A stretch of DNA of 64,000 nt from Paracoccaceae bacterium (GCA_014654775.1 JACVZW010000083.1:104578-168577), one strand, 5' to 3'; positions 8,512 to 16,246 are shown, counted from the first letter of the stretch. Translations and numbers: made by a program. Notes: generated by a model not told the origin, from the letters alone.

Positions 8512-8969
8512 CCGCGCCTGACGCCAAACGCATGAGATCGGCTGCGCGGCTTTATGCCGTGCAGGCCCTGTTCCAGATGGAATCGAGCGGCCAGACGGTG
8601 GAATCCGTCGTCCGTGAATTCGAGACGCATCGCTTCGGCGAGGTGTTCGAGGATGCCGAAATGGAAGAGGGCGATCCCGCCCATTTCCGCAAGGTGGTGG
8701 ATGCGGCGGTAAACTGGCAGGCCAAGATCGACCAGATGACCGACCGCGCGCTCGTGGCCAAATGGCCCATCGACCGGATCGACCCGGTGCTGCGCGCCCT
8801 GTTCCGCGCGGCGGGGGGCGAAATCGTGGCCATGGACACCCCGCCCAAGGTGGCGATCACCGAATATGTGGATGTCGCCAAGGCCTTCTTCCCCGAAGGC
8901 AAGGAAGCGAAATTCGTGAATGCCGTGCTGGACCACCTCGCGCGCGAGGCGAAACCCGCCGCCTTCTGA
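8508..8969 (+). CDS. nusB: Transcription antitermination factor NusB
   Basis: A 153-residue all-helical RNA-binding factor that with NusE (S10) binds boxA RNA in rRNA antitermination complexes. Family features are RSAARLYAVQALFQMESSG at the N-terminus and the C-terminal VAITEYVDVAKAFFPEGKEAKFVNAVLDHLA, the standard NusB signature. ATGA overlap with ribH gives translational coupling; ribH-nusB linkage is common across bacteria. A strong hairpin follows at 8998-9016. Confidence 0.95.
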   Translation: MTAPDAKRMRSAARLYAVQALFQMESSGQTVESVVREFETHRFGEVFEDAEMEEGDPAHFRKVVDAAVNWQAKIDQMTDRALVAKWPIDRIDPVLRALFRAAGGEIVAMDTPPKVAITEYVDVAKAFFPEGKEAKFVNAVLDHLAREAKPAAF

Positions 8970-8997
8970 CGCCGCATCGGGCGGGAAGGCGCGCATC

Positions 8998-9027
8998 GGG
9001 GGGCCTTGTGGCCCCCTGCGTCATTTT
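8998..9027 (+). terminator. Putative intrinsic terminator after nusB
   Basis: GGGGGCC (8999-9005) and GGCCCCC (9010-9016) form a GC stem with a TTGT loop; the T-rich TCATTTT follows a few bases later. Placed 30 bp past nusB, it probably ends the riboflavin/nusB transcript. Confidence 0.5.
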
Positions 9028-9086
9028 GGGGCTGGAAGTGGCGGTGCGAGGGGCTAGGCTTTGGTCATGGAAAGAGGAGTCGCGAC

Positions 9087-9407
9087 ATGCCGAAACTCGT
9101 GCGTCTTTACATCCAGAGCATCGCGGTGGGTCTTGCCCTGTCGGTCCTCTTCCTCGGCGCGTTGATCTGGCTGGATATTGGCGGCCTTGGCGGCCTGATC
9201 CTTGGATCGTCGACGGGCCTTGTCGCGGCGGCAATGCTGATCGTCTTCAACGGTGTCATCTTCGCGGGCGCACAATTCGCCTATGTGATCATGCGCATGG
9301 CCGATCATGGCGATGGCCCGCGCGGCGGTCGCGCCATCCGTCTGGAACCTGTGCGCGTAAAGGTCGAGGCGCGCAAGTCGATGCCCGGCAAGACCTTCCG
9401 CCGCTAA
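9087..9407 (+). CDS. Small two-TM membrane protein, function unknown
   Basis: A 106-residue protein with two hydrophobic segments: about residues 12-30 (GLALSVLFLGALIWLDI) and 42-70 (GLVAAAMLIVFNGVIFAGAQFAYVIM). A basic tail (about residues 75-106) contains GGRAIRLEPVRVKVEARK. The ATG at 9087 has AGAGGAG 7 nt upstream, better than the GTG start at 9006. No catalytic motif was seen. The truncated gene immediately downstream (9509-9751) is a clear paralogue, so the pair arose by tandem duplication. Function cannot be inferred beyond an inner-membrane location. Confidence 0.75.
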   Translation: MPKLVRLYIQSIAVGLALSVLFLGALIWLDIGGLGGLILGSSTGLVAAAMLIVFNGVIFAGAQFAYVIMRMADHGDGPRGGRAIRLEPVRVKVEARKSMPGKTFRR

Positions 9408-9508
9408 GGCATCGGCGCCCCTCAGGCCTCGCAGGGGCAAGTCTCGCCGCTTTCCTTTACGTGCCCAAGGTCGGCCCTAGCCGGTGATCCGATCACCCGA
9501 GGGCCGTT

Positions 9509-9751
9509 ATGCCGAAACTGATCCGTCTCTACATCGACAGCGTTCTGGTGGGCTGTGCCCTTGCCATCGGCTTTGTGCTTCTGCTCGTCCTGCTCGATAT
9601 CGCGTAGATCGGCAGGCTCGTTCTGACGGGCCGTGACGGTCTGCTGGCGGCGGGAATGATGACCGTGTTCTTCGGCGGCCTCTTCGCCTCGGTCCAGTTC
9701 GCCCTGCGCATCGTCACGCTGGACCGGCATGGCAAGGGGCGGCGGCGATAG
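9509..9751 (+). pseudogene. Tandem paralogue of the preceding membrane protein, interrupted by an amber stop
   Basis: Translation from ATG 9509 begins MPKLIRLYIDSVLVGCALAI, nearly parallel to MPKLVRLYIQSIAVGLALSV of the upstream gene. It meets TAG at 9605-9607 (codon 33), then continues in the same frame with IGRLVLTGRDGLLAAGMMTV and a second hydrophobic helix to a normal TAG at 9749-9751. Homology on both sides of the stop, with no frame change, indicates a recently broken duplicate. A sequencing error at one base would also explain it. No good Shine-Dalgarno site precedes the ATG. Confidence 0.7.
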
Positions 9752-9987
9752 GTGGCGGGCCCGCAGCGACCGTGGATGGCATGGTTTCCCGAGAGCCAGA
9801 GGTCTCAGGTGGGCGCCAGGTAGCAGGACCAGGATCCTGCCAGAGCCAGCCCCCATTCGTTTGCTTATCGGCCACTGGAAAAGAGCCTCGCACGCGAAGA
9901 GCAGCACCCGCCACCTCTGCAGATAGGGCGCGGTGCAGGTCTGCACAAGTCTGATCTTCCGCGCCGGGCGCCGGGGGCTTGCAGGAT

Positions 9988-10002
9988 GTTCACGATTGGT
10001 TC
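9988..10002 (+). promoter_or_regulatory. LexA (SOS) box upstream of mmcB
   Basis: A perfect GTTC-N7-GTTC direct repeat (GTTC at 9988-9991 and 9999-10002), the alphaproteobacterial LexA operator, ends 11 nt before the mmcB start codon. It would place mmcB under DNA-damage control. Confidence 0.85.
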
Positions 10003-10013
10003 ATGTTTGGCGC

Positions 10014-10475
10014 ATGGATCAGGCCGTCGAAACCTTGCCCGCCCTGCCCGGACAGCGCCTTGCGCGCGGCGTCTGTCGCGCCCTGCGCGCGTTGGATTTC
10101 GTGACGGTCGAGGAGTTGGTGCCGACCCCTGGCCTGCGGGTGGATGTGATGGCCTTGGGCCCGCGCGGCGAATTGTGGGTCGTGGAATGCAAGTCGGGCC
10201 GGGCGGATTACACGACGGACAGGAAATGGCAGGGCTACCTAGAATGGTGCGACCGGTTCTTCTGGGCCGTGGATGCCGAGTTTCCGGTCGAACTGCTGCC
10301 CGAAGGCACGGGCCTGATCCTTGCCGATGCCTATGACGCCGAGATCCTGCGCATGGGGCCCGAGGCGCCGCTCGCCCCGGCGCGGCGCAAGGTGATGCTG
10401 CAAAAATTCGCCCGCCATGCCGCTCTGCGCCTGCAGGCTGTGCGCGATCCCGGTGCGATGATCGCAGGCTGGTAA
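10014..10475 (+). CDS. mmcB: MmcB-family DNA repair protein (putative endonuclease fold)
   Basis: A 153-residue protein of the MmcB family, which has a PD-(D/E)xK-like nuclease core. Visible motif: VDVMALGPRGELWVVECKSGRADYTTDRKWQGYLEWCDRFFWAVD, where the D...E-x-K (RVDVMA...VVECKSG) arrangement fits the nuclease-like active site. In Caulobacter, mmcB is a LexA-regulated mutagenesis/repair gene. The ATG at 10014 gives family length; the longer frame from 9933 would run through the LexA box. The gene is monocistronic and convergent with the small gene at 10479. Confidence 0.85.
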   Translation: MDQAVETLPALPGQRLARGVCRALRALDFVTVEELVPTPGLRVDVMALGPRGELWVVECKSGRADYTTDRKWQGYLEWCDRFFWAVDAEFPVELLPEGTGLILADAYDAEILRMGPEAPLAPARRKVMLQKFARHAALRLQAVRDPGAMIAGW

Positions 10476-10478
10476 AGC

Positions 10479-10697
10479 TTAGCGGCGGCCGGGCTTCTTC
10501 GGCGCGGGGCTGCCGATGGTGCGGGCCGCCTCGGCTGCCGCGCGCAGTTCCTCGGCGATCTCTTCCGCCTCGTCCGGGTCGAAGTCGAGCGGCAGTTCGA
10601 TGCCGCCCTCCGCCTCGATATAGATCCGTACCATGCCCTGATCGGTGGGGCCGATCTGGATATTGGCGGCGATGTCGCTTTGCTTGTCGATGCCCAT
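10479..10697 (-). CDS. Small acidic conserved protein (DUF6324-like)
   Basis: A 72-residue protein starting at ATG 10697 (MGIDKQSDIAANIQIGPTDQ), with GMVRIYIEAEGG, then an acidic helix DFDPDEAEEIAEELRAAAEAA and a basic tail PKKPGRR. Small proteins of this shape are widespread in Rhodobacterales without known function; the DUF number is from memory. Upstream in-frame ATGs (10721, 10790) give Pro/Arg-rich extensions that look non-coding. It converges tail to tail with mmcB. Confidence 0.65.
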   Translation of the reverse strand: MGIDKQSDIAANIQIGPTDQGMVRIYIEAEGGIELPLDFDPDEAEEIAEELRAAAEAARTIGSPAPKKPGRR

Positions 10698-10837
10698 GGC
10701 TGCGCGTCCTGTTTCCGTCATCCTCTGCCCTAGCGCGGGATGGCGGGCGAGGCAAGTCGGCCTGCGGTGCGGGTGCGCGCAAGGGGGCAATCATCCTCTT
10801 GCAATCGCCCGGGCAGGGGGGTAAACGGCCCGCGAGT

Positions 10838-10914
10838 GCCGCCTTAGCTCAGTTGGTTAGAGCACCAGATTGTGGATCTGGGGGTCCCCCGTTCGAGCCG
10901 GGGAGGCGGTACCA
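10838..10914 (+). tRNA. tRNA-His (anticodon GTG), CCA encoded
   Basis: Cloverleaf by eye: acceptor GCCGCCT pairs AGGCGGT (one G-U at the end), D-stem GCTC/GAGC, anticodon stem CCAGA/TCTGG with loop TTGTGGA, variable loop GGGTC, T-stem CCCCG/CGGGG with TTCGAGC, discriminator A73 and encoded CCA. The base before G1 is T, so the usual G-1:C73 histidine identity pair is absent, as known for a group of alphaproteobacteria. Confidence 0.95.
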
Positions 10915-11036
10915 TAAAAATCAATGGCTTGTATGGTGTCCAAGACCGGTTGATTTTTGCTTGGCTCTCACGGGGTTACCACCAAAAGTGAAGGCATCTG
11001 CGGCCGTCCGCTCCTCCATCAACGTGAATCGGTGGG

Positions 11037-11468
11037 TCAGGAAATCTCCTCCGCTTCCCTGATCCGCATGCAACGCACCTTTAGGACTTCGCCCTGACGC
11101 TGCGGCGGGATTTGCCCGTAGTCATCGATGGTCGTACAGACCGACCAGTGGCCGCAGTCCATCGACACGGCTTTCAGTTCCTTCGTCGTCACGATGAACC
11201 GGTTGCTCATGACGACGAGCATGGTGCGAAAGCGGTGGGACCTGAAGGGTGGCAGGCCAGGAGCCACAAAGGTGGCCTTGATGCAGTTGCGCAAATGGTC
11301 ATTCGACTTGCAGCGGTCCTTGGAGAGGCCAGTGTTCTCAAAGCCGTCATCAACCCTGCGGTCAATCTTCGGTTTCGGGACCAACGGGTCGGCGCGTCGA
11401 TCCATTTGGGCTACAATCGTTTCTACACCGTTGCAAAACCTGTCATCACAAGTTAGCCACGCGGGCAT
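11037..11468 (-). pseudogene. C-terminal remnant of a phage-type tyrosine recombinase next to tRNA-His
   Basis: The minus-strand frame of about 143 codons keeps recognisable C-terminal integrase blocks: GLPPFRSHRFRTML (the H-x-x-R box, normally PHSFRxTL), then CGHWSVCTTIDDYG (normally LGHxSVxTTxxxYG, with the nucleophile Tyr), then RQGEVL. The N-terminal arm-binding and core-binding domains and the first catalytic Arg are missing, and several conserved positions are degenerate (for example MDCGHWS). Position directly behind tRNA-His suggests a decayed element that once integrated at that tRNA. No second copy of the tRNA 3' end was found nearby. Confidence 0.65.
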
Positions 11469-11539
11469 GGAGGTGCTTGCTCATCGCCAGCCGTTCATCG
11501 CCACCGCGCCGGTGCTCCGGCTCATGTTTGTAAGCCGAG

Positions 11540-12565
11540 ATGACTGACCTGACTAACACTTCCGCCAACCGCTCGGCGCGCGATTGGCTTTCCGTTCTCG
11601 CCCGTTATCGCGAGCCCTCGACCAGTCGCAGCCTGTTCGAGCTTGCTGTGACACTTGTGCCGTTTCTTGCGCTTTGGGCGCTGGGATGGGCGGCACTTTC
11701 CGTCAGCCCGTGGTTGGCGCTGGCGCTGGGGGCCCTGAACGGCGTGTTACTGATGCGCATCTTCATCATCCAGCATGATTGTGGGCATGGCGCGTTTCTG
11801 CGCAACCGCAGAGCACAGGATTGGATCGGGCGTAGTCTGGGGGTCCTGACGCTTACGCCCTATGCCGTCTGGCGTCGCACCCATGCCATCCACCATGCCC
11901 ATCACGGTAACCTAGACCATCGTGGCATCGGCGACGTCACCACCTTGACGGTTGAGGAGTATCGCACCCGCAGCCGCTTTGGTCGTTTCATGTACCGGCT
12001 GTACCGGCATCCGCTCGTGCTTTTCGTTCTGGGGCCAAGCTATTTGTTCATCCTGCAGAACCGTTTTCCGCTGGGGCTGACGAACCAGGGCTGGCGTTAC
12101 TGGGCATCGGCCATGGGCACCAACGTGATGATCGGCCTATCTCTGGGCCTCATTGTCTGGTTCGGAGGGGGCTGGCCGGTTCTCTTGATTTTTCTTCCTT
12201 CCCTGATTGTTGCCGCAACCATCGGTGTCTGGTTGTTCTATGTGCAGCATCAGTTTGAGCAAACCCACTGGTCCAAGGGTGAAGACTGGGATTTGCACAA
12301 GGCCGCTCTCGAAGGCAGCACGCATTATGTGCTTCCCCAGCCGCTCGGCTGGTTGTCAGGGAATATCGGCATCCATCATGTGCATCACCTCTACAGTCGG
12401 ATTCCCTTCTACCGCTTGCCCGAGGTCATTCGTCACCATGCAGAACTGGCCGATGTTCAGCGTCTGACCATCCGCGACAGCCTGCGCACAGTTGGCCTGC
12501 ATCTTTGGGACGAGCAGCAGGGCAAGCTGATTTCGTTCAAAGAGGCGAAGCAGCGCCTGAGCTAG
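11540..12565 (+). CDS. Membrane fatty acid desaturase
   Basis: A 341-residue integral-membrane di-iron enzyme of the FA_desaturase family, which introduces a double bond into membrane acyl chains. The three histidine boxes are present: HDCGH (79-83), HAIHHAHH (115-122) and HHVHH (279-283), with hydrophobic segments near residues 35-75, 155-175, 190-212 and 213-236. Box spacing resembles the delta-12/omega-type bacterial desaturases that use acyl-lipids. The gene stands alone between an integrase remnant and a gene-poor stretch, which may indicate acquisition, but codon use looks ordinary. Regiospecificity cannot be read from sequence. Confidence 0.88.
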   Translation: MTDLTNTSANRSARDWLSVLARYREPSTSRSLFELAVTLVPFLALWALGWAALSVSPWLALALGALNGVLLMRIFIIQHDCGHGAFLRNRRAQDWIGRSLGVLTLTPYAVWRRTHAIHHAHHGNLDHRGIGDVTTLTVEEYRTRSRFGRFMYRLYRHPLVLFVLGPSYLFILQNRFPLGLTNQGWRYWASAMGTNVMIGLSLGLIVWFGGGWPVLLIFLPSLIVAATIGVWLFYVQHQFEQTHWSKGEDWDLHKAALEGSTHYVLPQPLGWLSGNIGIHHVHHLYSRIPFYRLPEVIRHHAELADVQRLTIRDSLRTVGLHLWDEQQGKLISFKEAKQRLS

Positions 12566-13102
12566 GGTCAGCGGTCTCCGCCCAAGCACGCACGAACCGC
12601 AGGCTGAAGAAGGCCAACCGGGGCCTTTATGGATCGCGGGTACAAGCCTCACCCTACTGCTGGCCGAACGTGTCCCCGGGTAGTGCACGCAAAAGAGTCG
12701 CGCTCGGGCTTACCTGCGCGGCGGCAACCAGCATGATCGCCCAGAGTGAACCCGCATTCGGCGTGAAGAGGGCTGCAGACGGGCTGCATCGCCCTGTTCG
12801 CCCCTCAAATTCGGCCAGAGGCGCGGGCCGTCCTTGTTTCTGGGCTACAGCGCGTCTTCGGGAACACCGTCACCGGTCCCGCAACCGTCCGCTGCATCCC
12901 CCTAGAGACCATCAGCCTTAACCAGTGCTCCGTTCGACGATGAGCCCGCGCGACAGTCGATCTGGGCGGAAAGGGAACGTTGGGTGACGTCGCCATGGCA
13001 ACAACCTCCCCTCACGACCAGATCGATTTTCGGGCGAGGCACCCGGAAAAACCGGGCCTGTGACGGCGTTGGAAACCAGAGCGGTGATTTGGCCACGGCG
13101 AC
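12566..13102 (+). other. Gene-poor stretch between the desaturase and the thi riboswitch
   Basis: About 540 bp without a convincing gene. One short frame ending at TGA near 12948 (about 50 codons, containing GLQRVFGNTVTGPATVRCIP) has coding-like composition but no start or upstream continuation; it may be a relic of a decayed gene. Nothing else was recognised. Confidence 0.4.
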
Positions 13103-13131
13103 TTGACATTTTGTCGACCAACTCTGACTTT
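13103..13131 (+). promoter_or_regulatory. Candidate promoter of the thiMED operon
   Basis: A perfect -35 TTGACA at 13103-13108 lies about 30 bp before the TPP aptamer. The -10 region 17 nt later (GACTTT) is weak, so only the -35 is convincing; the position fits transcription starting just upstream of the riboswitch. Confidence 0.45.
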
Positions 13132-13136
13132 CCGCA

Positions 13137-13217
13137 TGCGACAGGGGCGTCCGGGCATCCGGGCTGAGAAGCACCCTTTGAACCTGAACCAGATCATGCT
13201 GGCGTAGGGAGTCCGCG
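13137..13217 (+). promoter_or_regulatory. TPP riboswitch (THI element)
   Basis: Diagnostic segments in order: AGGGG near 13142, CTGAGA (13163-13168), ACCCTTTGAACCTGAACC (13173-13190), ATGCTGGCGTAGGGAGTC (13196-13213). Closing stem P1 can form between GAC near 13140 and GTC near 13211. It precedes thiM by about 70 nt and would repress thiM-thiE-thiD-SDR when thiamine pyrophosphate is plentiful. Confidence 0.95.
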
Positions 13218-13259
13218 GCGGGTGCATTCGGTCTTTTGCTGGCCAGTCATTCGCTCCGG

Positions 13260-13281
13260 TTCTCCCGCGTCAGTGGGAGGA
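13260..13281 (+). promoter_or_regulatory. Shine-Dalgarno-sequestering hairpin of the thiM leader
   Basis: TTCTCCC (13260-13266) can pair with GGGAGGA (13275-13281), hiding the thiM ribosome-binding site GGGAGGA, which lies 4-5 nt before ATG 13286. This is a plausible translational expression platform for the TPP riboswitch: ligand-bound RNA would leave this stem free to form. Confidence 0.55.
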
Positions 13282-13285
13282 AAAG

Positions 13286-14074
13286 ATGATTGAAACCGGC
13301 ACCTACCTTCATCAGATGCGCGCCACGGCGCCATTGGTGCACAACATCACGAATTATGTGGCCATGAACATGATGGCCAATGTGCTGCTTTCGGCGGGCG
13401 CATCTCCTGCCATGGTGCATGCTCGCGAAGAGGTGGCCGAATTCGCTGGGCTTGCGCAGACGCTGACCATCAACATCGGGACATTGGACCCTGCATGGGC
13501 CGAAGCCATGGAAATCGCCGCCCGCACGATGAACGCGGCCGGACGGCCATGGGTGCTTGACCCTGTCGGCGTTGGTGCGACCCGCTTCCGGCAGGAGGTC
13601 TGTGCCCGCCTTCTGCTGCTGCGCCCGACCGTGATCCGAGGCAATGCCTCCGAGATCCTCGCCCTGTCCGGGCTTGGCGGACAGGGGCGCGGCGTCGATG
13701 CCGCCGATCCGGTAGAGGCTGCCGAAACTGCGGCGCGCGATCTGGCCGGCCGGACGGGGGCCGTGGTCGCCGTGTCTGGTCCGGTCGATTTCGTAACCGA
13801 CGGGGCATCGGCCTATCGGGTGTTGAACGGACATGCCCTGATGCCCTGCGTGACCGCGCTGGGATGTTCCCTGAACGGGGTGATTGCGGCCTTTATCGCC
13901 GGACAGGAACAGCTTGGCGCGACTGCGGCGGCGCTGGCCTATTACGGGCTGGCGGGCGAGAGGGCGGCGCAAGGTGCTGCTGGACCGGGAAGCTTCCTTA
14001 CCGCCTTCCTAGACGCGCTGCATGTACTGACGCCGGACGACCTGCGGCATGGCGCAAGGGTGGTAGCGGCATGA
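13286..14074 (+). CDS. thiM: Hydroxyethylthiazole kinase
   Basis: A 262-residue ribokinase-like enzyme that phosphorylates 4-methyl-5-(2-hydroxyethyl)thiazole, a thiamine salvage step. Family features: PLVHNITNYVAMNMMANVLLSAGASPAM at the N-terminus, WVLDPVGVGATRFR, RGNASEILAL, and the Cys-containing C-terminal loop TALGCSLNGVIAAF. ATG 13286 has the GGGAGGA site. It heads the TPP-riboswitch operon and overlaps thiE by 4 bp (ATGA). The window lacks thiC, thiG and thiO, so this operon appears dedicated to thiazole/pyrimidine salvage plus coupling. Confidence 0.94.
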   Translation: MIETGTYLHQMRATAPLVHNITNYVAMNMMANVLLSAGASPAMVHAREEVAEFAGLAQTLTINIGTLDPAWAEAMEIAARTMNAAGRPWVLDPVGVGATRFRQEVCARLLLLRPTVIRGNASEILALSGLGGQGRGVDAADPVEAAETAARDLAGRTGAVVAVSGPVDFVTDGASAYRVLNGHALMPCVTALGCSLNGVIAAFIAGQEQLGATAAALAYYGLAGERAAQGAAGPGSFLTAFLDALHVLTPDDLRHGARVVAA

Positions 14075-14682
14075 CCGGACCCGTCTATGTCATCACCGAT
14101 CCCAACGCGCCCCTGCCCGTTGTCGAGCAGGCCCTTGCAGCGGCGCGCGGCGGGGCGGGGCTGATCCAGATCCGCGACAAGCGCGCGACAGATTCCGAGA
14201 TCGCGGCTCTGGTGGCGCAGCTTCTGCCCCGCATCGCGGCGTTCGGGGCAAGGCTGATCGTGAACGACCGGATCGAGGTTGCCCTTCGAACGGGGGCGCA
14301 TGGTTTGCATATCGGCCAAAGTGATGGCGACGTGGAAAAGATCCGCTGCCGCCTGCCGCCAGGCATGCTGCTGGGCCTGTCGATCGAAACCGTGGATCAG
14401 GCGCGGCGGATCCCGCCCGTGGTCGACTATATCGGCGCGGGGCCGATCCGCGCCACCACGACAAAGCCCGACCACGCCGCACCCATCGGACTTGATGGGT
14501 TGGCGGCGATCGTCGCGGCGGCGCGGCTGCCGACCTATGCCATCGGCGGCATCGGTCCCGGGGATGCCCGGGCGTTGCGGGCCGCAGGAGCGGTCGGTCT
14601 GGCCGTCGTCTCGGCCGTCACGAATGCGCCGGACCCGCAGGCGGCAACCGCAGCCCTTCTTGCGGAATGGAACGCGTCATGA
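14071..14682 (+). CDS. thiE: Thiamine-phosphate synthase
   Basis: A 203-residue TIM-barrel enzyme that joins HMP-pyrophosphate and thiazole phosphate to give thiamine phosphate. Motifs: YVITDP at the start, GAGLIQIRDK, RLIVNDRIEVAL, GAHGLHIGQSD, YIGAGPIRATTTKPDH, PTYAIGGIGPGDA. The gene overlaps thiM and thiD by ATGA on each side, indicating tight translational coupling within the riboswitch-controlled operon. Confidence 0.94.
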   Translation: MTGPVYVITDPNAPLPVVEQALAAARGGAGLIQIRDKRATDSEIAALVAQLLPRIAAFGARLIVNDRIEVALRTGAHGLHIGQSDGDVEKIRCRLPPGMLLGLSIETVDQARRIPPVVDYIGAGPIRATTTKPDHAAPIGLDGLAAIVAAARLPTYAIGGIGPGDARALRAAGAVGLAVVSAVTNAPDPQAATAALLAEWNAS

Positions 14683-15485
14683 TCCCAAACATTCTGTCCA
14701 TTGCCGGGTCCGATCCTTCGGGCGGTGCCGGTATTCAGGCCGACATCAAGGCGATCTCGGCCAATGGCGCCTATGCCATGGCCGCGATCACCGCTCTGAC
14801 GGCGCAAAACACCCGCGGCGTGACCGGGGTGCAGATGATCGAACCCGCCTTCGTCGCCCAGCAGATCGCGGCCCTGCGCGCCGACATCCGCATCGATGCC
14901 GTCAAGATCGGCATGCTGGGCACATCCGAGATGGTCGCAACCGTCTTCGCGGCATTGGATGGCCTCGACGTTCCTTTGGTGCTTGACCCTGTCATGGTTG
15001 CCAAAGGCGGCGACCGTCTGCTTCGGGCCGATGCCGTCGCGGCCCTTCGTGACGCGCTCTCGCAAGCAAACGTTATCACCCCCAACCTGCCTGAGGCAGC
15101 GGATCTTCTGGGGCAAGACGAGGCTGTGTCGGAGTCGGGGATGGAAGAACAGGCGCGCGCGCTTCTGGCCCTCGGTCCAAAGGCCGTGCTGCTGAAGGGC
15201 GGCCATCTGCCAAGCGGCGCCTGCCCCGATCTTCTGGCGACGGCAGACGGCCTGCTCTGGCTGCATGGCGCCCGCCACGCGACGCAACGCACACATGGCA
15301 CCGGATGCACCCTGTCCTCCGCCCTTGCAACCTGCCTCGGCCAAGGCATGCCGCTTGCGCAAGCCGCCACTGCTGCCAAGGCCTATGTGGCCCGCGCCAT
15401 CGCCACTGCGGATGCCCTGTCCGTCGGCCACGGCCACGGCCCGACCCACCATTTCCACGCGTTTTTCGAAGGATCCACCAGATGA
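14679..15485 (+). CDS. thiD: Hydroxymethylpyrimidine/phosphomethylpyrimidine kinase
   Basis: A 268-residue ribokinase-family enzyme that phosphorylates HMP and HMP-P. Start ATG 14679 overlaps the thiE stop; another ATG 12 bp upstream is in frame. Motifs: ILSIAGSDPSGGAGIQADIKA at the N-terminus, AITALTAQNTRGV, VLDPVMVAKGGDRLL, VITPNLPEA, VLLKGGHL and the catalytic anion hole/Asp-type THGTGCTLSSALA. Third gene of the TPP-regulated operon. Confidence 0.94.
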   Translation: MIPNILSIAGSDPSGGAGIQADIKAISANGAYAMAAITALTAQNTRGVTGVQMIEPAFVAQQIAALRADIRIDAVKIGMLGTSEMVATVFAALDGLDVPLVLDPVMVAKGGDRLLRADAVAALRDALSQANVITPNLPEAADLLGQDEAVSESGMEEQARALLALGPKAVLLKGGHLPSGACPDLLATADGLLWLHGARHATQRTHGTGCTLSSALATCLGQGMPLAQAATAAKAYVARAIATADALSVGHGHGPTHHFHAFFEGSTR

Positions 15486-16246
15486 CTCGTCCGCTCTTTG
15501 ACCTGACCGTCCTCGTCACCGGCGGAGGCCGCGGCCTTGGCGCGGCGATTGTCCGGGCCTTCGCCCGCGAGGGGGCGCGGGTCGCCATCAATTACCGCCA
15601 CAGCAAGACCGAGGCAGACGCTCTGGCAGCCTCGCTCGGCCCCCGGGCGGCAGCTTTTGGCGCGGATGTGACCGACGCCGCGCAGGTCGCCGCGATGTTG
15701 GCCGAAATCACCCGCACCCTCGGCACACCGGATGTGCTTGTGCATAATGCGCTGGCGGATTTCTCGTTCAACGGCGAGGCGCGGTCACATCTGGACCGGC
15801 TGACCTGGGACGAGATCGCAGCGCAGGCCGAAACCGCCGTGGGCGGCGCGTTGAACTGCCTGCAGGCCCTGCGCACCCATTGGCAGGCGCAAGGCTTTGG
15901 GCGGATGATCACCATCGGGACCAACCTGCTGCAGAACCCCGTCGTGCCCTATCATGACTACACCGCCGCCAAGGGGGCGTTGCTTGCCCTGACCCGCACG
16001 GCGGCAAAGGAACTGGGGCCGATGGGCGTGAACGTCAACATGGTGTCCGGTGGCCTGCTGCGCACGACCGATGCCAGCCGCGCAACGCCCGAGGCCGTCT
16101 TTGACATCGTCGCCCACCAGACCCCACTAGGGCGCGTCACGACGCCCGAAGACCTTGCCGATGCCGTGCTCTTCTTCGCATCGCCATGGGCAAGGGCAAT
16201 AACAGGGCAGAACCTTGTCGTCGACGGCGGCTTGGTCTTTGGCTAA
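15482..16246 (+). CDS. Short-chain dehydrogenase/reductase co-transcribed with thi genes
   Basis: A 254-residue classical SDR (FabG-like). Rossmann motif TGGGRGLG (13-20), HNAL in place of NNAG (88-91), and active-site Tyr160-x3-Lys164 (YTAAK). The position that usually holds the catalytic Ser is Thr147 (TIGTNLL). C-terminal GQNLVVDGG is typical. ATG 15482 overlaps the thiD stop by ATGA, so it is read from the TPP-riboswitch transcript. Substrate unknown. Context suggests oxidation or reduction of a thiamine precursor or breakdown product, but nothing in the sequence proves that. Confidence 0.85.
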   Translation: MTRPLFDLTVLVTGGGRGLGAAIVRAFAREGARVAINYRHSKTEADALAASLGPRAAAFGADVTDAAQVAAMLAEITRTLGTPDVLVHNALADFSFNGEARSHLDRLTWDEIAAQAETAVGGALNCLQALRTHWQAQGFGRMITIGTNLLQNPVVPYHDYTAAKGALLALTRTAAKELGPMGVNVNMVSGGLLRTTDASRATPEAVFDIVAHQTPLGRVTTPEDLADAVLFFASPWARAITGQNLVVDGGLVFG

